Assembly: GCA_028101445.1 (NCBI GenBank)
Contig: JAOHKR010000004.1
Location: forward strand, 6,079 to 70,078
Direction of reading: 5' to 3'
Length of the DNA stretch: 64,000 bases
Source: Candidatus Pelagibacter sp.
GTDB taxonomy: Bacteria; Pseudomonadota; Alphaproteobacteria; Pelagibacterales; Pelagibacteraceae
Position 1 is the first letter of the stretch. Each line of letters opens with the position of its first letter. The translations under genes were made by a program, and so were the position numbers. The notes under the pieces are model-generated. The model saw only the letters and a list, made by a program, of their open reading frames with translations, was not told where the DNA came from and did no database searches. Shown one piece after another: positions 26,367-35,270 of the stretch.

Positions 26367-27064
26367 TAACTAACATTCCATCTATACCCACTTCCATATC
26401 TAGTTTCAATCGCTGAAAATTTTTCATCTACTTTTTTGAACTTTTTTCTTATTCTTTTTACGTGACTATCAATCGTTCTATCCTCTATTTCTGTATTTTC
26501 TTTGTAGGCAATATCCATTAAATGAGCTCTTTCTTTAATAACTCCTGGTCTTTTAGCTAATTCTTTTACAATTAAAAATTCTGTTGTTGTAAGCTTGTCT
26601 GGTAAAGCTTTACCATTCCACTCGCACTCCAATTGAGCAGGATCTAACTTTAATTTGCCGTGAGCTATGATATTTTTTGTATCATCAACTACATTATTTT
26701 TTTTCCTTAATTGAACTCTAATTCTTTCAATCAAAACTTTAGTTGAAAAGCCACCAGACTTTTTAACAAAATCATCAGCTCCTAATTTTAGCCCTAGAAG
26801 CTCGTCTACTTCATCATCTTTTGAGGTAAGAAAAATTATTGGAATAGACATTTTTTTTTTCAATTTTTTTAATAGTTCTTCACCATCCATACGAGGCATT
26901 TTAATATCTAGAACCGCTAGATCTGGAGGATTTCTTGTTAAGCCGATCAAAGCTGACTCGCCATCAATATAAGTTTGAACTTTAAATCCCTCACGTTCAA
27001 GAGCCATGCTTATACCTGTAAGTATATTTCTATCATCATCCACTAATGCTATTGTTTGTGTCAT
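26366..27064 (-). CDS. chvI: ChvI-like response regulator (OmpR family)
   Basis: This 232-residue transcription factor has a receiver domain with acidic triad DDDR and the phospho-acceptor Asp in LAVLDIKMPRMDGEEL (about residue 54), the conserved Thr/Ser in IFLTSKDD and Lys in DDFVKKS, and a winged-helix DNA-binding domain (about 140-232) with IDSHVKRIRKKFK and RYGSGYRW. It is the partner of the chvG kinase encoded immediately downstream. A 39 bp gap separates it from polA upstream. Confidence 0.92.
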   Translation of the reverse strand: MTQTIALVDDDRNILTGISMALEREGFKVQTYIDGESALIGLTRNPPDLAVLDIKMPRMDGEELLKKLKKKMSIPIIFLTSKDDEVDELLGLKLGADDFVKKSGGFSTKVLIERIRVQLRKKNNVVDDTKNIIAHGKLKLDPAQLECEWNGKALPDKLTTTEFLIVKELAKRPGVIKERAHLMDIAYKENTEIEDRTIDSHVKRIRKKFKKVDEKFSAIETRYGSGYRWNVS

Positions 27065-27103
27065 AATTTAATTCTCCTAATCTTAATGTCAAAATTTAGG
27101 CGA

Positions 27104-29869
27104 TTAATGGGCTTCACCCCAATTAGACCCTGAATTAATACTTACTTCCAAGGGAATCGAAAACATATGATGATCTGAACTTGAGACGGACATCATTGCT
27201 TCTTTAATAACTTTTTTAATTTGATTTTCATCTTTAGCTAAGCATTCAAAAATTAATTCATCATGAATTTGAAGTAACATTTTTGCTTTGTTGTTTTCTT
27301 CTAAAATTTTATCAATTTTAATCATGGCCAATCTAATTATATCAGCAGCAGATCCTTGAATTGGAGCATTAATTGCAGCTCTTTCTTGAAAGCTTCTTAC
27401 GCTAAAATTCTTATCATTGATTCCCCTTAAATTAATTCTCCTTCCAAAAATATTAGTGACGTACCCTTGTTTTCTACAAATCTTAACGGTCGCGTTCATA
27501 TACTCTTTGATTTCTGGAAATTTTTTAAAGTATGAATTAATAAAATCTAAAGCCTCTGTGTGAGAAACTGATATTTGTTTTGCCAAACCATATTGTGTGA
27601 TTCCATATATGATACCAAAATTGATTGCTTTAGCTTTTCTTCTATAATCATCGCTAACTTTATTAATTGGAACACCAAATACCTGGCTTGCTGTTAGTGA
27701 ATGAATGTCTTGATTATTTTTAAAAGCTTTTTTTAATTCTTTTACGTCCGCCATATCCGCAAGTATTCTCATCTCTATTTGATTATAATCAGCTGAAATC
27801 AAAAGATTATTTTTTTCTGCAACAAATGCTTTTCTTATTTCTTTACCATCTAATGTTTTTATAGGTATATTTTGTAAATTTGGATCACTTGAAGCCAGCC
27901 TACCTGTATTTGTGGCAGCTAATAAAAAAGAAGTGTGCACTCTTTTTGTTTTATTGTTGATGTGTTCTTGTAAAGCATCTGTGTACGTACTTTTGAGTTT
28001 AGATACTTGTCTCCACTCTAAAATTAAATTAGGAAACTTATGGCCAGTAAGGGCAAGATCCTCTAGGATTTTAGCACTTGTTGCTAAACTTCCTTTTTTA
28101 GTTTTTTTCAATTTAGCAATTTTCAAATCATTATAGATTATTTCACCTAATTGCTTTGGTGATCCTATATTAAATTTTTTTCCTGAAATTTTATATATTT
28201 CTTTTTCAATTTTAATTAATCGTTCTTCAAATTTTTTTGAAAGTTTTTTTAAATAACCATCATCAACTTTAATTCCATTAGTTTCTAATTTTGATAAAAT
28301 TTTGATCATTGGTTTTTCAAAGATTTCATAAATTTTTTCTAATTTTTCTTCTGCAACTCTTTCTGATAAAATATTATATAATCTTAAAGTAACATCTGCA
28401 TCTTCAGCAGCATATTCTGTAGCAGATTTTAAATCTACATCGGCAAACTTTAATTGCTTTTTTCCGGTACCAACTAAATCCTTATAAGAAATAGTTTTAT
28501 GCCCAAGATGAATTTCGGACAATGTATCCATGTTATGTCGATTATTTCCTGCATCTAAAGTATAAGATAATAACATCGTGTCCTCGACTGAATTTAATTC
28601 TATGCCATAATTTTTAAAAATGATGAAATCATATTTTGTATTCTGACACACTTTTTTAATACTAGGATCCTCAAGAATAATTTTAAGCTTATCCAAAACT
28701 AAATTTTTTTTTAAACATTTAGTGTTCTTATGTCCTAGTGGTATATAAAAGGAAGCATTTGTGGCATAACTTATAGAGATTCCTATTAATTCAGCTTCTT
28801 GGGGATTTATTGATGAAGTTTCTGTATCAACTGCAATAATTGACTTTTCATTTAGATTCTTGATTAGCTCGTTTAATTCTTTCTCATTAATAATACTTTT
28901 ATAAGATTTTGTATCGATCTTAGTTATTTTTTTTGATTTAATTTCTGAAGTAGAAATATCATTATTTGAGTCACCATAAAAACTAATTGCCTGGCTTAAC
29001 AATCTATTAAATTCCATTTCCCTTAAAAATTCATAAAGTTTATCTTTATCTATATCTTTAATTAAGAACTCGTTTGGGTCATTTTTTACTGGTACATCCT
29101 CTTTTAATGTAACAAGTTTTTTACTTAATAAGGCTTTATCTTTATTGGCTAATAATGTTTCTCTTCTTTTATTTTGAGGAATCTCGGAAGCTTTGCTTAA
29201 AAGTTTATCTAAATTTTTATATTTATTAATTAGTTCTGCCGCAGTTTTAATTCCAATACCTGGAACACCGGGAACATTATCTGAAGAATCACCAGCAAGT
29301 GATTGCACATCGACTACTTGATCAGGTTTGACCCCAAATTTTTCTATCACTTCCTTTTCCCCTATTACCTTACTTTTCATAGGATCAAACAACCTGACTT
29401 TATCAGAGACTAATTGCATTAAATCTTTATCAGAAGAAATTACAGTTACTTTAGCGCCAGCTTCAGTAATCTGTTTTGCGTAGGTGGCTATCAGATCGTC
29501 AGCCTCATAATTAAGAAGTTCAATTGAGGGTAAATTAAAAGCTTTAACTGATTTTCTAATGTACTCAAACTGAGGAGCTAAATCATCGGGTGCTTCGGTT
29601 CGGTTAGCTTTGTATTCGCTATAAATATCATTTCTAAAATTTTTTCGCGCCGAGTCAAAAATTACAGCAAAGTGAGTGGGCTTATGTTTTGAATCATCAG
29701 ATCTCACATCTTCTAAAAGCTTAAATAACATAGAACAAAAACCACTTACCGCTCCTGTTGGTAGACCATCACTTTTTCTAGATAAAGGTGGTAATGCGTA
29801 ATAGGCTCTAAAAATATAACCTGAACCATCTATAAGATAAAAATGATCTGTTTTTTTTAATGAACTCAT
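27104..29869 (-). CDS. polA: DNA polymerase I
   Basis: This 921-residue protein is a complete Pol I with three activities. The 5' nuclease domain (1-290) has Asp motifs DGSGYIFRAYYALP and SLAGDSSDNVPGV. The 3'-5' exonuclease domain is apparently active: the D-x-E motif is in VDTETSSINP and the Y-x3-D motif in YAAEDADVTL. The polymerase domain contains motif A SADYNQIEMRILA, the O-helix RRKAKAINFGIIYG, and motif C LLQIHDELIFEC. It fills gaps in replication and repair. Many streamlined bacteria lose the exonuclease residues; here they are kept. Confidence 0.96.
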   Translation of the reverse strand: MSSLKKTDHFYLIDGSGYIFRAYYALPPLSRKSDGLPTGAVSGFCSMLFKLLEDVRSDDSKHKPTHFAVIFDSARKNFRNDIYSEYKANRTEAPDDLAPQFEYIRKSVKAFNLPSIELLNYEADDLIATYAKQITEAGAKVTVISSDKDLMQLVSDKVRLFDPMKSKVIGEKEVIEKFGVKPDQVVDVQSLAGDSSDNVPGVPGIGIKTAAELINKYKNLDKLLSKASEIPQNKRRETLLANKDKALLSKKLVTLKEDVPVKNDPNEFLIKDIDKDKLYEFLREMEFNRLLSQAISFYGDSNNDISTSEIKSKKITKIDTKSYKSIINEKELNELIKNLNEKSIIAVDTETSSINPQEAELIGISISYATNASFYIPLGHKNTKCLKKNLVLDKLKIILEDPSIKKVCQNTKYDFIIFKNYGIELNSVEDTMLLSYTLDAGNNRHNMDTLSEIHLGHKTISYKDLVGTGKKQLKFADVDLKSATEYAAEDADVTLRLYNILSERVAEEKLEKIYEIFEKPMIKILSKLETNGIKVDDGYLKKLSKKFEERLIKIEKEIYKISGKKFNIGSPKQLGEIIYNDLKIAKLKKTKKGSLATSAKILEDLALTGHKFPNLILEWRQVSKLKSTYTDALQEHINNKTKRVHTSFLLAATNTGRLASSDPNLQNIPIKTLDGKEIRKAFVAEKNNLLISADYNQIEMRILADMADVKELKKAFKNNQDIHSLTASQVFGVPINKVSDDYRRKAKAINFGIIYGITQYGLAKQISVSHTEALDFINSYFKKFPEIKEYMNATVKICRKQGYVTNIFGRRINLRGINDKNFSVRSFQERAAINAPIQGSAADIIRLAMIKIDKILEENNKAKMLLQIHDELIFECLAKDENQIKKVIKEAMMSVSSSDHHMFSIPLEVSINSGSNWGEAH

Positions 29870-29912
29870 ATATATATATTACATTGATTTCTTACCTATA
29901 ATTAAAAAAACT

Positions 29913-30842
29913 ATGATTAAAAATGCTTTAACTGTTGAAAATCTTACAAAGGTTTATTTAGATTCTAAAACAAAAAAAGAAAACAAAGCGCTCTCAAATT
30001 TGAATTTTAACGTAAAGCAAGGAGAAGTGTTCGGATTACTTGGTCCCAATGGTGCAGGTAAGACCACTTTTCTAAGTATCTTAGGTGGAACAGTAACTAA
30101 AACAAGTGGTAGTGTTAATGTGTGGGGTTTTAATTTAGACCAAAACCCACGCCAGGTAAAAGCATCAATAGGAATAGTACCTCAAGAAGTAAACTTAGAT
30201 GCGTTTTTTAGCCCACACAAACTACTTGAGTTACAAGCTGGACTATATGGAATAAAAAAAAAAGATAGGATAACTGACTTAATTCTTAAAATGGTTGCCT
30301 TAGAGGATAAAGCTAACGCTTACTCTAGAAGTCTCTCTGGCGGTATGAAAAGAAGACTTCTGATTGCAAAAGCAATGGTACATCAACCTCCAATTTTAAT
30401 ACTAGACGAACCAACAGCAGGTGTGGATGTTGAGTTAAGAAATATTCTTTGGAAAAATGTAAAAGAACTTAACAAAGAAGGTGTTACAATTATTTTAACG
30501 ACCCATTATCTTTTAGAAGCTCAAGAGATGTGTGACCGCATAGCTATAATTGATAAAGGAAATTTAGTAGCTTTAGATACCACACAAAAATTACTTGAAA
30601 GAATTCAAACTAAAAAAATAAATTTTACGGTTAAAGATGTTAATATAAATAAATCATTATTGATCAAGGGTATTAAATTAAAAATTATTTCAAAAAATCT
30701 TATTTCAGCTACTTATGAAAAGGGGTCATTAGATTTAAGAGAGATGATTAATTATTTGAACCAAAATGAGATTAAAATTGAGGATATATCTACAGAAGAA
30801 GGTGATTTAGAAGATGTTTTTGTTCAACTAACAAAACACTAG
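29913..30842 (+). CDS. ABC transporter ATP-binding protein (no permease adjacent)
   Basis: This 309-residue ATPase has Walker A GLLGPNGAGKTTFLS, the signature LSGGMKRR, Walker B LILDEPTAGVD and switch TTHY. It belongs to the ABC-2 type export group (DrrA/CcmA/YadG-like). The 310-residue length with a C-terminal ~80-residue extension fits such exporters. Its membrane partner is not adjacent, because the next gene is bioY, an unrelated S-component type protein. A TATAAT hexamer at 29897-29902 lies 10 bp before the ATG, so the leader, if used, is very short. Confidence 0.9.
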   Translation: MIKNALTVENLTKVYLDSKTKKENKALSNLNFNVKQGEVFGLLGPNGAGKTTFLSILGGTVTKTSGSVNVWGFNLDQNPRQVKASIGIVPQEVNLDAFFSPHKLLELQAGLYGIKKKDRITDLILKMVALEDKANAYSRSLSGGMKRRLLIAKAMVHQPPILILDEPTAGVDVELRNILWKNVKELNKEGVTIILTTHYLLEAQEMCDRIAIIDKGNLVALDTTQKLLERIQTKKINFTVKDVNINKSLLIKGIKLKIISKNLISATYEKGSLDLREMINYLNQNEIKIEDISTEEGDLEDVFVQLTKH

Positions 30843-30873
30843 ATTTTGTCAAAAAAAAAGTTAAATTAGTATT

Positions 30874-31425
30874 ATGGAATTTACAGGAAATTTAAAGCAC
30901 ACTAAATTAATTAAATACATATTCGTTGCTTTGTTGGGTAGCATAATTTTAGCTATCTCATCTAAAATAAAAATCCCTTTTTATCCGGTGCCGATGACAA
31001 TGCAAACTTTCGCGATATTAGTGATAGGCATAGGTTTTGGCTGGAAACTTGGAGTAGCGACTGTTGCTTTGTATTTATTTGAAGGAATAATTGGTCTACC
31101 GGTATTTTCTGGATCACCTGAAAAAGGAATAGGGATAGCTTACTTTACGGGACCTACAATGGGTTATTTATTGGGTTTTCTTGCAACAGTATATGTTTCA
31201 GGTAAATTTGTTTTTGATAACAATATAATTAAAAATTTTTTAAAATTGTTTTTTGCAACAAGTCTGATTTATATTTTAGGAGTGTTATGGCTTGGTATTT
31301 TAATAGGTTGGGATAAGCCAATTTTACAATTGGGTGTACAACCCTTTCTATTAGCTGAATTGTTCAAAATTTTAATAGCAACTTTAGCTATTAACCAAAT
31401 CAGAAAAATTAAAAATTTAATTTAA
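30874..31425 (+). CDS. bioY: Biotin transporter BioY
   Basis: This 183-residue six-TM protein is the substrate-binding S component for biotin uptake. Family features are KIKIPFYPVPMTMQTFAILV, GFGWKLGVATVALYLFEG, and GPTMGYLLGFLATVYVSG. BioY can work alone or with an energy-coupling module; none is encoded next to it, and the upstream ABC ATPase is an exporter type and not an ECF ATPase. Its presence implies biotin scavenging. It ends 1 bp before the convergent regA stop. Confidence 0.93.
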   Translation: MEFTGNLKHTKLIKYIFVALLGSIILAISSKIKIPFYPVPMTMQTFAILVIGIGFGWKLGVATVALYLFEGIIGLPVFSGSPEKGIGIAYFTGPTMGYLLGFLATVYVSGKFVFDNNIIKNFLKLFFATSLIYILGVLWLGILIGWDKPILQLGVQPFLLAELFKILIATLAINQIRKIKNLI

Positions 31426-31426
31426 A

Positions 31427-31999
31427 TTACCTTGGAGATCTTTTAGAGAGTATTCTTTGTAGAGTTCTTCTGTGCATCTTAAGCCTTCTTGCAGTTTCAG
31501 AAACATTCCTATTGCAAAGTTCAAATACTCGGTGGATGTGTTCCCACTTAACTCTATCGGCTGACATGGGGTTTTCTGGAGGTTTGGCTTTAGACTCTGG
31601 TGAAGCTAACAATGCCGATTCAATATCATCTGCATCTACTGGTTTTGCAATGTAATCTATAGCACCTGCTTTAACAGCTGCTACAGCTGTAGGTAGATTC
31701 CCGTATCCCGTTAACATTACTATTCTGCTATCTTTTTTATTTTTAGTAAGCTCTTTTATAACATCAAGTCCATTTCCATCCTCAAGCCTTAGATCCACAC
31801 ATGCAAAGGCTGGAGGTGAAGTTTTAACAATATTAAGGCCTTCCAACACCGTTTTTGCCTCTTTTACTTGAAAACCTTTCTTTTCCATAGCTCTTGCAAG
31901 CCTTCCTCTTAAAGGGTCATCATCATCTAGAATAAGTAGTGATTTATCCTTAAACTCCGATAAATTTAATTGGTCTGGTAGATTTTTTTGAGCTCTCAT
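31427..31999 (-). CDS. regA: Redox response regulator RegA (PrrA/ActR)
   Basis: This 190-residue regulator has a receiver domain with acidic cluster LDDDDP and the phospho-acceptor Asp in FACVDLRLEDGNGLD, plus a C-terminal Fis-type HTH (SETARRLKMHRRTLQR) that is nearly invariant across RegA proteins. The start at 31999 (MRAQKNLPDQ) is chosen because upstream codons are unlike the family and begin with TTG. RegA controls energy metabolism and redox genes in alphaproteobacteria. Its kinase partner regB is 3 kb away on the same strand, separated by the polyamine cluster on the other strand. Confidence 0.93.
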   Translation of the reverse strand: MRAQKNLPDQLNLSEFKDKSLLILDDDDPLRGRLARAMEKKGFQVKEAKTVLEGLNIVKTSPPAFACVDLRLEDGNGLDVIKELTKNKKDSRIVMLTGYGNLPTAVAAVKAGAIDYIAKPVDADDIESALLASPESKAKPPENPMSADRVKWEHIHRVFELCNRNVSETARRLKMHRRTLQRILSKRSPR

Positions 32000-32157
32000 A
32001 CGATTATCATATGGGTATTGTAGACACAATTACAACAGTTAAGAGTGACTTTTTTTCTTTACATAAAGTAAAAAAAACCGTAAACGCAAATTATATAAGA
32101 TTTTTTTTATTAAATTTTTTAAAAAATCTTTGTGTAAACAAACGAGGGACACATGAA
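32000..32157. promoter_or_regulatory. Divergent intergenic region between regA and the polyamine cluster
   Basis: This 158 bp AT-rich stretch contains no gene I can support. It holds poly-A/T tracts, an inverted repeat TTTAC-ATAAA-GTAAA (32058-32072) and a 5 bp palindrome TTTGT-GTAA-ACAAA. A ribosome binding site GAGGGA (32144-32149) sits 8 nt before the decarboxylase ATG. Promoters for both directions must lie here, but none is convincing by consensus. RegA autoregulation or control of the polyamine genes from here is possible. Confidence 0.35.
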
Positions 32158-33339
32158 ATGCGAAAATTTAAATCAGTTAACGAATTAGTTAACACATTAA
32201 AACCTGATAATCCCGTATACTGTATACGGCTAGAACAAGTAAAAAAATCTGTTTCATTTTTTAGAGAAAATTTTCCAGGTAAAATTTTATACGCCGTAAA
32301 AACTAATCCCCACGAAAATATAATAAGACAAATTATATCAAATGGCATTAAAGACTTTGATGTCGCTTCTTTAGCTGAAATTAAATTAATCAAAAAAATA
32401 AATTCAGAAGTTAATTTGCACTTTATGCATACTATTAAAAGTAAGGAGAGTATCTCATCTGCTTATTTCGATTACGGTGTAAGAAACTTCTCACTAGATA
32501 ATAAAGATGAATTAAGAAAAATACTTGAAGCAACTAAGCAAGCAAAAGATTTAAAATTATTTGTAAGAATAGCGATTTCAAACGAACATGCTGAAATAGA
32601 TTTATCTAGAAAATTCGGTGCTTTACCCTCTGAAGCTTTAGGACTTGTCAGATTATGCAAAGAACACTCTGTAATGCTTGGAATAAGTTTTCATGTTGGC
32701 TCACAATGTATGGAAAAAATTTCTTACACTAAAGGTATACGTGAAATAGGGAATATCATAAAAAAAACAAAAATTGTTCCAGATATAATTAATATTGGTG
32801 GAGGGTTTCCTTCAATTTATCCGGATTTAAAACCAGAGCCACTTATTAGATACATGGAAGAAATTAAAAAAGGAATTAAGAATTTAAAATTAAATAAACT
32901 TCCAGAAATCATGTGTGAGCCGGGAAGAGCCATTGTAGCAGAGAGTGGTTCAACTATTGCAAAAGTTATTTTAAGAAAAAAACAAAACTTATATATAAAT
33001 GATGGCACTTATGGATCTTTATTTGATGCAGGTGTTCCTAATTTTGTTTTTCCTTCTAAAATGATTACGGATGGAAGAGTGCAGTCTAAAAAATTAACCG
33101 CTTTTAGTTTCTTTGGCCCAACATGTGATAGTTTGGATTATATGAAAGGTCCTTTCTTATTACCTAACAATATTAAAGAGGGAGACTATATAGAATTAGG
33201 ACAACTTGGTGCCTATGGTTTAACATTTAGAACAAACTTTAATGGTTTTTTTTCTAATGAAATATTTGAAGTAGACGATAAGCCGATTATGTCTTCTTAC
33301 GAAGGATCAAATGAAAAAGTTGATTCTTTAGTTGCTTGA
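32158..33339 (+). CDS. Ornithine/lysine/arginine-type PLP decarboxylase (alanine racemase fold)
   Basis: This 393-residue decarboxylase belongs to the eukaryote-like fold-type III group (ODC/LysA family). The PLP Lys is K48 in ILYAVKTNP, followed by FHVGSQC, INIGGGFPS and EPGRAIVAES, and the C-terminal GPTCDSLD holds the active-site Cys and Asp. The match is to bacterial ornithine decarboxylase rather than LysA, since GPTCDS-type C-terminal motif and absence of the LysA signature argue for a diamine product, probably putrescine. The start is ATG 32158 with GAGGGA 8 nt upstream. Its TGA overlaps the ATG of the next gene. Confidence 0.85.
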   Translation: MRKFKSVNELVNTLKPDNPVYCIRLEQVKKSVSFFRENFPGKILYAVKTNPHENIIRQIISNGIKDFDVASLAEIKLIKKINSEVNLHFMHTIKSKESISSAYFDYGVRNFSLDNKDELRKILEATKQAKDLKLFVRIAISNEHAEIDLSRKFGALPSEALGLVRLCKEHSVMLGISFHVGSQCMEKISYTKGIREIGNIIKKTKIVPDIINIGGGFPSIYPDLKPEPLIRYMEEIKKGIKNLKLNKLPEIMCEPGRAIVAESGSTIAKVILRKKQNLYINDGTYGSLFDAGVPNFVFPSKMITDGRVQSKKLTAFSFFGPTCDSLDYMKGPFLLPNNIKEGDYIELGQLGAYGLTFRTNFNGFFSNEIFEVDDKPIMSSYEGSNEKVDSLVA

Positions 33340-34385
33340 TGGACAAAAAAAATAGTCCTAACATGGGACACAACAAAAAAAAGCTCCTTAATAATCCTGT
33401 CGAACATATTGATATTAAATCGTTTGATGCAAGAAAAATAATTGATGGCATGAGTAAAATGTCATTTACCTCTCGTGATACAGCTAGAGCAGCTGGAATT
33501 TATAATGAAATGCTTGCTGATAAAGACTGTTCGATTTTTTTAACGTTAGCTGGATCAACGTCAGCTGGTGGATGTATGAATTTATATTCAGAACTTGTTA
33601 AAAATAATATGGTTGATGCTATTGTTGCTACTGGTGCGTCTATTATTGACATGGATTTTTTTGAAGCTTTAGGATTTAAACATTACCAAGGTTCTCAGTT
33701 TCAAGATGATACAGAGTTAAGAAATAATTATATTGATAGAATTTATGATACTTACATCGATGAAGAAGAGCTACAGGCATGTGATAAAGCTATATGCGAC
33801 GTAGCTAATACTCTAAAGCCTAGAGCATACACTTCAAGAGAGTTCATTAAAGAACTTGGCAAATATTTAAAAACTCATGGGAAAAAGAAAGATTCTCTTA
33901 TTGAAACTGCTTATGACAATAATGTACCAATTTTTTGTCCGGCCTTTACAGACAGTTCGGCAGGTTTTGGTCTAGTAATGCATCAAGAACAAAATCCAGA
34001 AAAACATATGACTATAGATTCAATTAGAGAATTTAGAGAATTAACTGAAATTAAATTACAATCTAAGCAATCTGGTTTGTTAATGATTGGAGGAGGCGTT
34101 CCAAAAAACTTTATTCAGGATACTGTAGTTTGTGCTGAGCTACTTGGTAAAAAAGTAGACATGCATAAATACGCAGTTCAAATCACTGTTGCAGACACTC
34201 GAGATGGTGCTTGTAGTAGTTCAACTTTAAAAGAGGCTAGCTCGTGGGGCAAGGTTGATGTAACAAAAGAACAAATGGTATTTGCTGAAGCAACAAGTGT
34301 ATTACCCTTGATTGCAAGCGATGCTTACCATCGATCGAATTGGAAAAATAGAGATAAAAAAAACTTCTCAAAAATATTTAAATAA
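33339..34385 (+). CDS. Deoxyhypusine synthase-like enzyme
   Basis: This 348-residue protein has the NAD-dependent deoxyhypusine synthase fold. Family residues visible are SAGGCMNLYSELV, VATGASIIDMDFFEALG and the catalytic Lys in SSWGKVDV (about residue 305), where human DHS also has SWGK. The archaeal/eukaryotic substrate, eIF5A, does not exist in bacteria. Related bacterial proteins have been linked to homospermidine formation, and the neighbouring decarboxylase and agmatinase-family genes support a polyamine role. The product is an inference. Start: ATG overlapping the upstream TGA (ATGA-type coupling), in preference to the TTG one codon earlier. Confidence 0.82.
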   Translation: MDKKNSPNMGHNKKKLLNNPVEHIDIKSFDARKIIDGMSKMSFTSRDTARAAGIYNEMLADKDCSIFLTLAGSTSAGGCMNLYSELVKNNMVDAIVATGASIIDMDFFEALGFKHYQGSQFQDDTELRNNYIDRIYDTYIDEEELQACDKAICDVANTLKPRAYTSREFIKELGKYLKTHGKKKDSLIETAYDNNVPIFCPAFTDSSAGFGLVMHQEQNPEKHMTIDSIREFRELTEIKLQSKQSGLLMIGGGVPKNFIQDTVVCAELLGKKVDMHKYAVQITVADTRDGACSSSTLKEASSWGKVDVTKEQMVFAEATSVLPLIASDAYHRSNWKNRDKKNFSKIFK

Positions 34386-35270
34386 GTGGAATATCTTTCA
34401 AATAAAAATGGTTTTCTTGGTATTGATAACAAGGTAACTTTTAAAGAAAAAGTTGTAGTTGTTCCCTTTGGATTAGAAAAAACAGTTAGTTACGGGGGTG
34501 GAACTAAAAATGGACCTAAAGAAATCATTAAAGCCTCTCATCAAGTTGAGCTTTATGATGAAGAATTAAAGTGTGAGCCTTATAAAAAAATAGGTATCAA
34601 AACTTTAAAACCATTTAATATTGATAAAAATATTAAAAAAGCACTTAATAATATGTCTAAAATAAATCAAAAAATTTTAGATAAAAAGATTTTTCCAATG
34701 ACCTTTGGCGGAGAACATTCAATTACTCCAGGGTGTATAGCTCCTTTTGTGAAAAAATATAAAAAAATTTGTTTATTACACTTTGATGCACATGCGGATT
34801 TAAGAGAAAGTTATAATGGTGAAAAATTTTCACACGCTTCAGCGATCAGAAGGTGCTTAGATTTTAAAAATGTATCGGTCATTTCTTTTGGCATCAGAAA
34901 TATTTCTAAAGATGAAATACCCTTTTTAAAAAAAAATAAACAAAGAATAAATATTTTTTGGGCCAAGGATAAATCGGACTGGGACTTAAAAAAATTTAAA
35001 AAAATGATAAAAAATAAAAATGTATATCTTACATTTGATGTTGATGGGCTTGATTCTAGTATTATGCCAGCAACTGGAACTCCAGAACCAGGAGGGCTAT
35101 TATGGGATGAAACTCTAAATATTGTTAAAATTGCAGCAAAAAATTCTAATATTGTTGGTGCCGATGTAAATGAATTATCTCCAATTAAAGGATTTAATTC
35201 TTACAATTTCTTAGTTGCAAAATTAGTATACAAAATTCTCTCTTACACATTTGAATTTAAACGTAAATAA
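34386..35270 (+). CDS. speB: Agmatinase/arginase-family ureohydrolase
   Basis: This 294-residue binuclear Mn enzyme hydrolyses a guanidino group to release urea. Metal ligands are in FGGEHSIT (His), HFDAHADLR (Asp, His, Asp) and TFDVDGLDSS (two Asp). The substrate loop ATGTPEPGGLLWDE is agmatinase-like. In a cluster with a decarboxylase it would convert agmatine to putrescine, although other guanidino-polyamine substrates are possible. The start codon is GTG placed directly after the TAA of the upstream gene. It overlaps the convergent regB by 14 bp. Confidence 0.85.
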   Translation: MEYLSNKNGFLGIDNKVTFKEKVVVVPFGLEKTVSYGGGTKNGPKEIIKASHQVELYDEELKCEPYKKIGIKTLKPFNIDKNIKKALNNMSKINQKILDKKIFPMTFGGEHSITPGCIAPFVKKYKKICLLHFDAHADLRESYNGEKFSHASAIRRCLDFKNVSVISFGIRNISKDEIPFLKKNKQRINIFWAKDKSDWDLKKFKKMIKNKNVYLTFDVDGLDSSIMPATGTPEPGGLLWDETLNIVKIAAKNSNIVGADVNELSPIKGFNSYNFLVAKLVYKILSYTFEFKRK

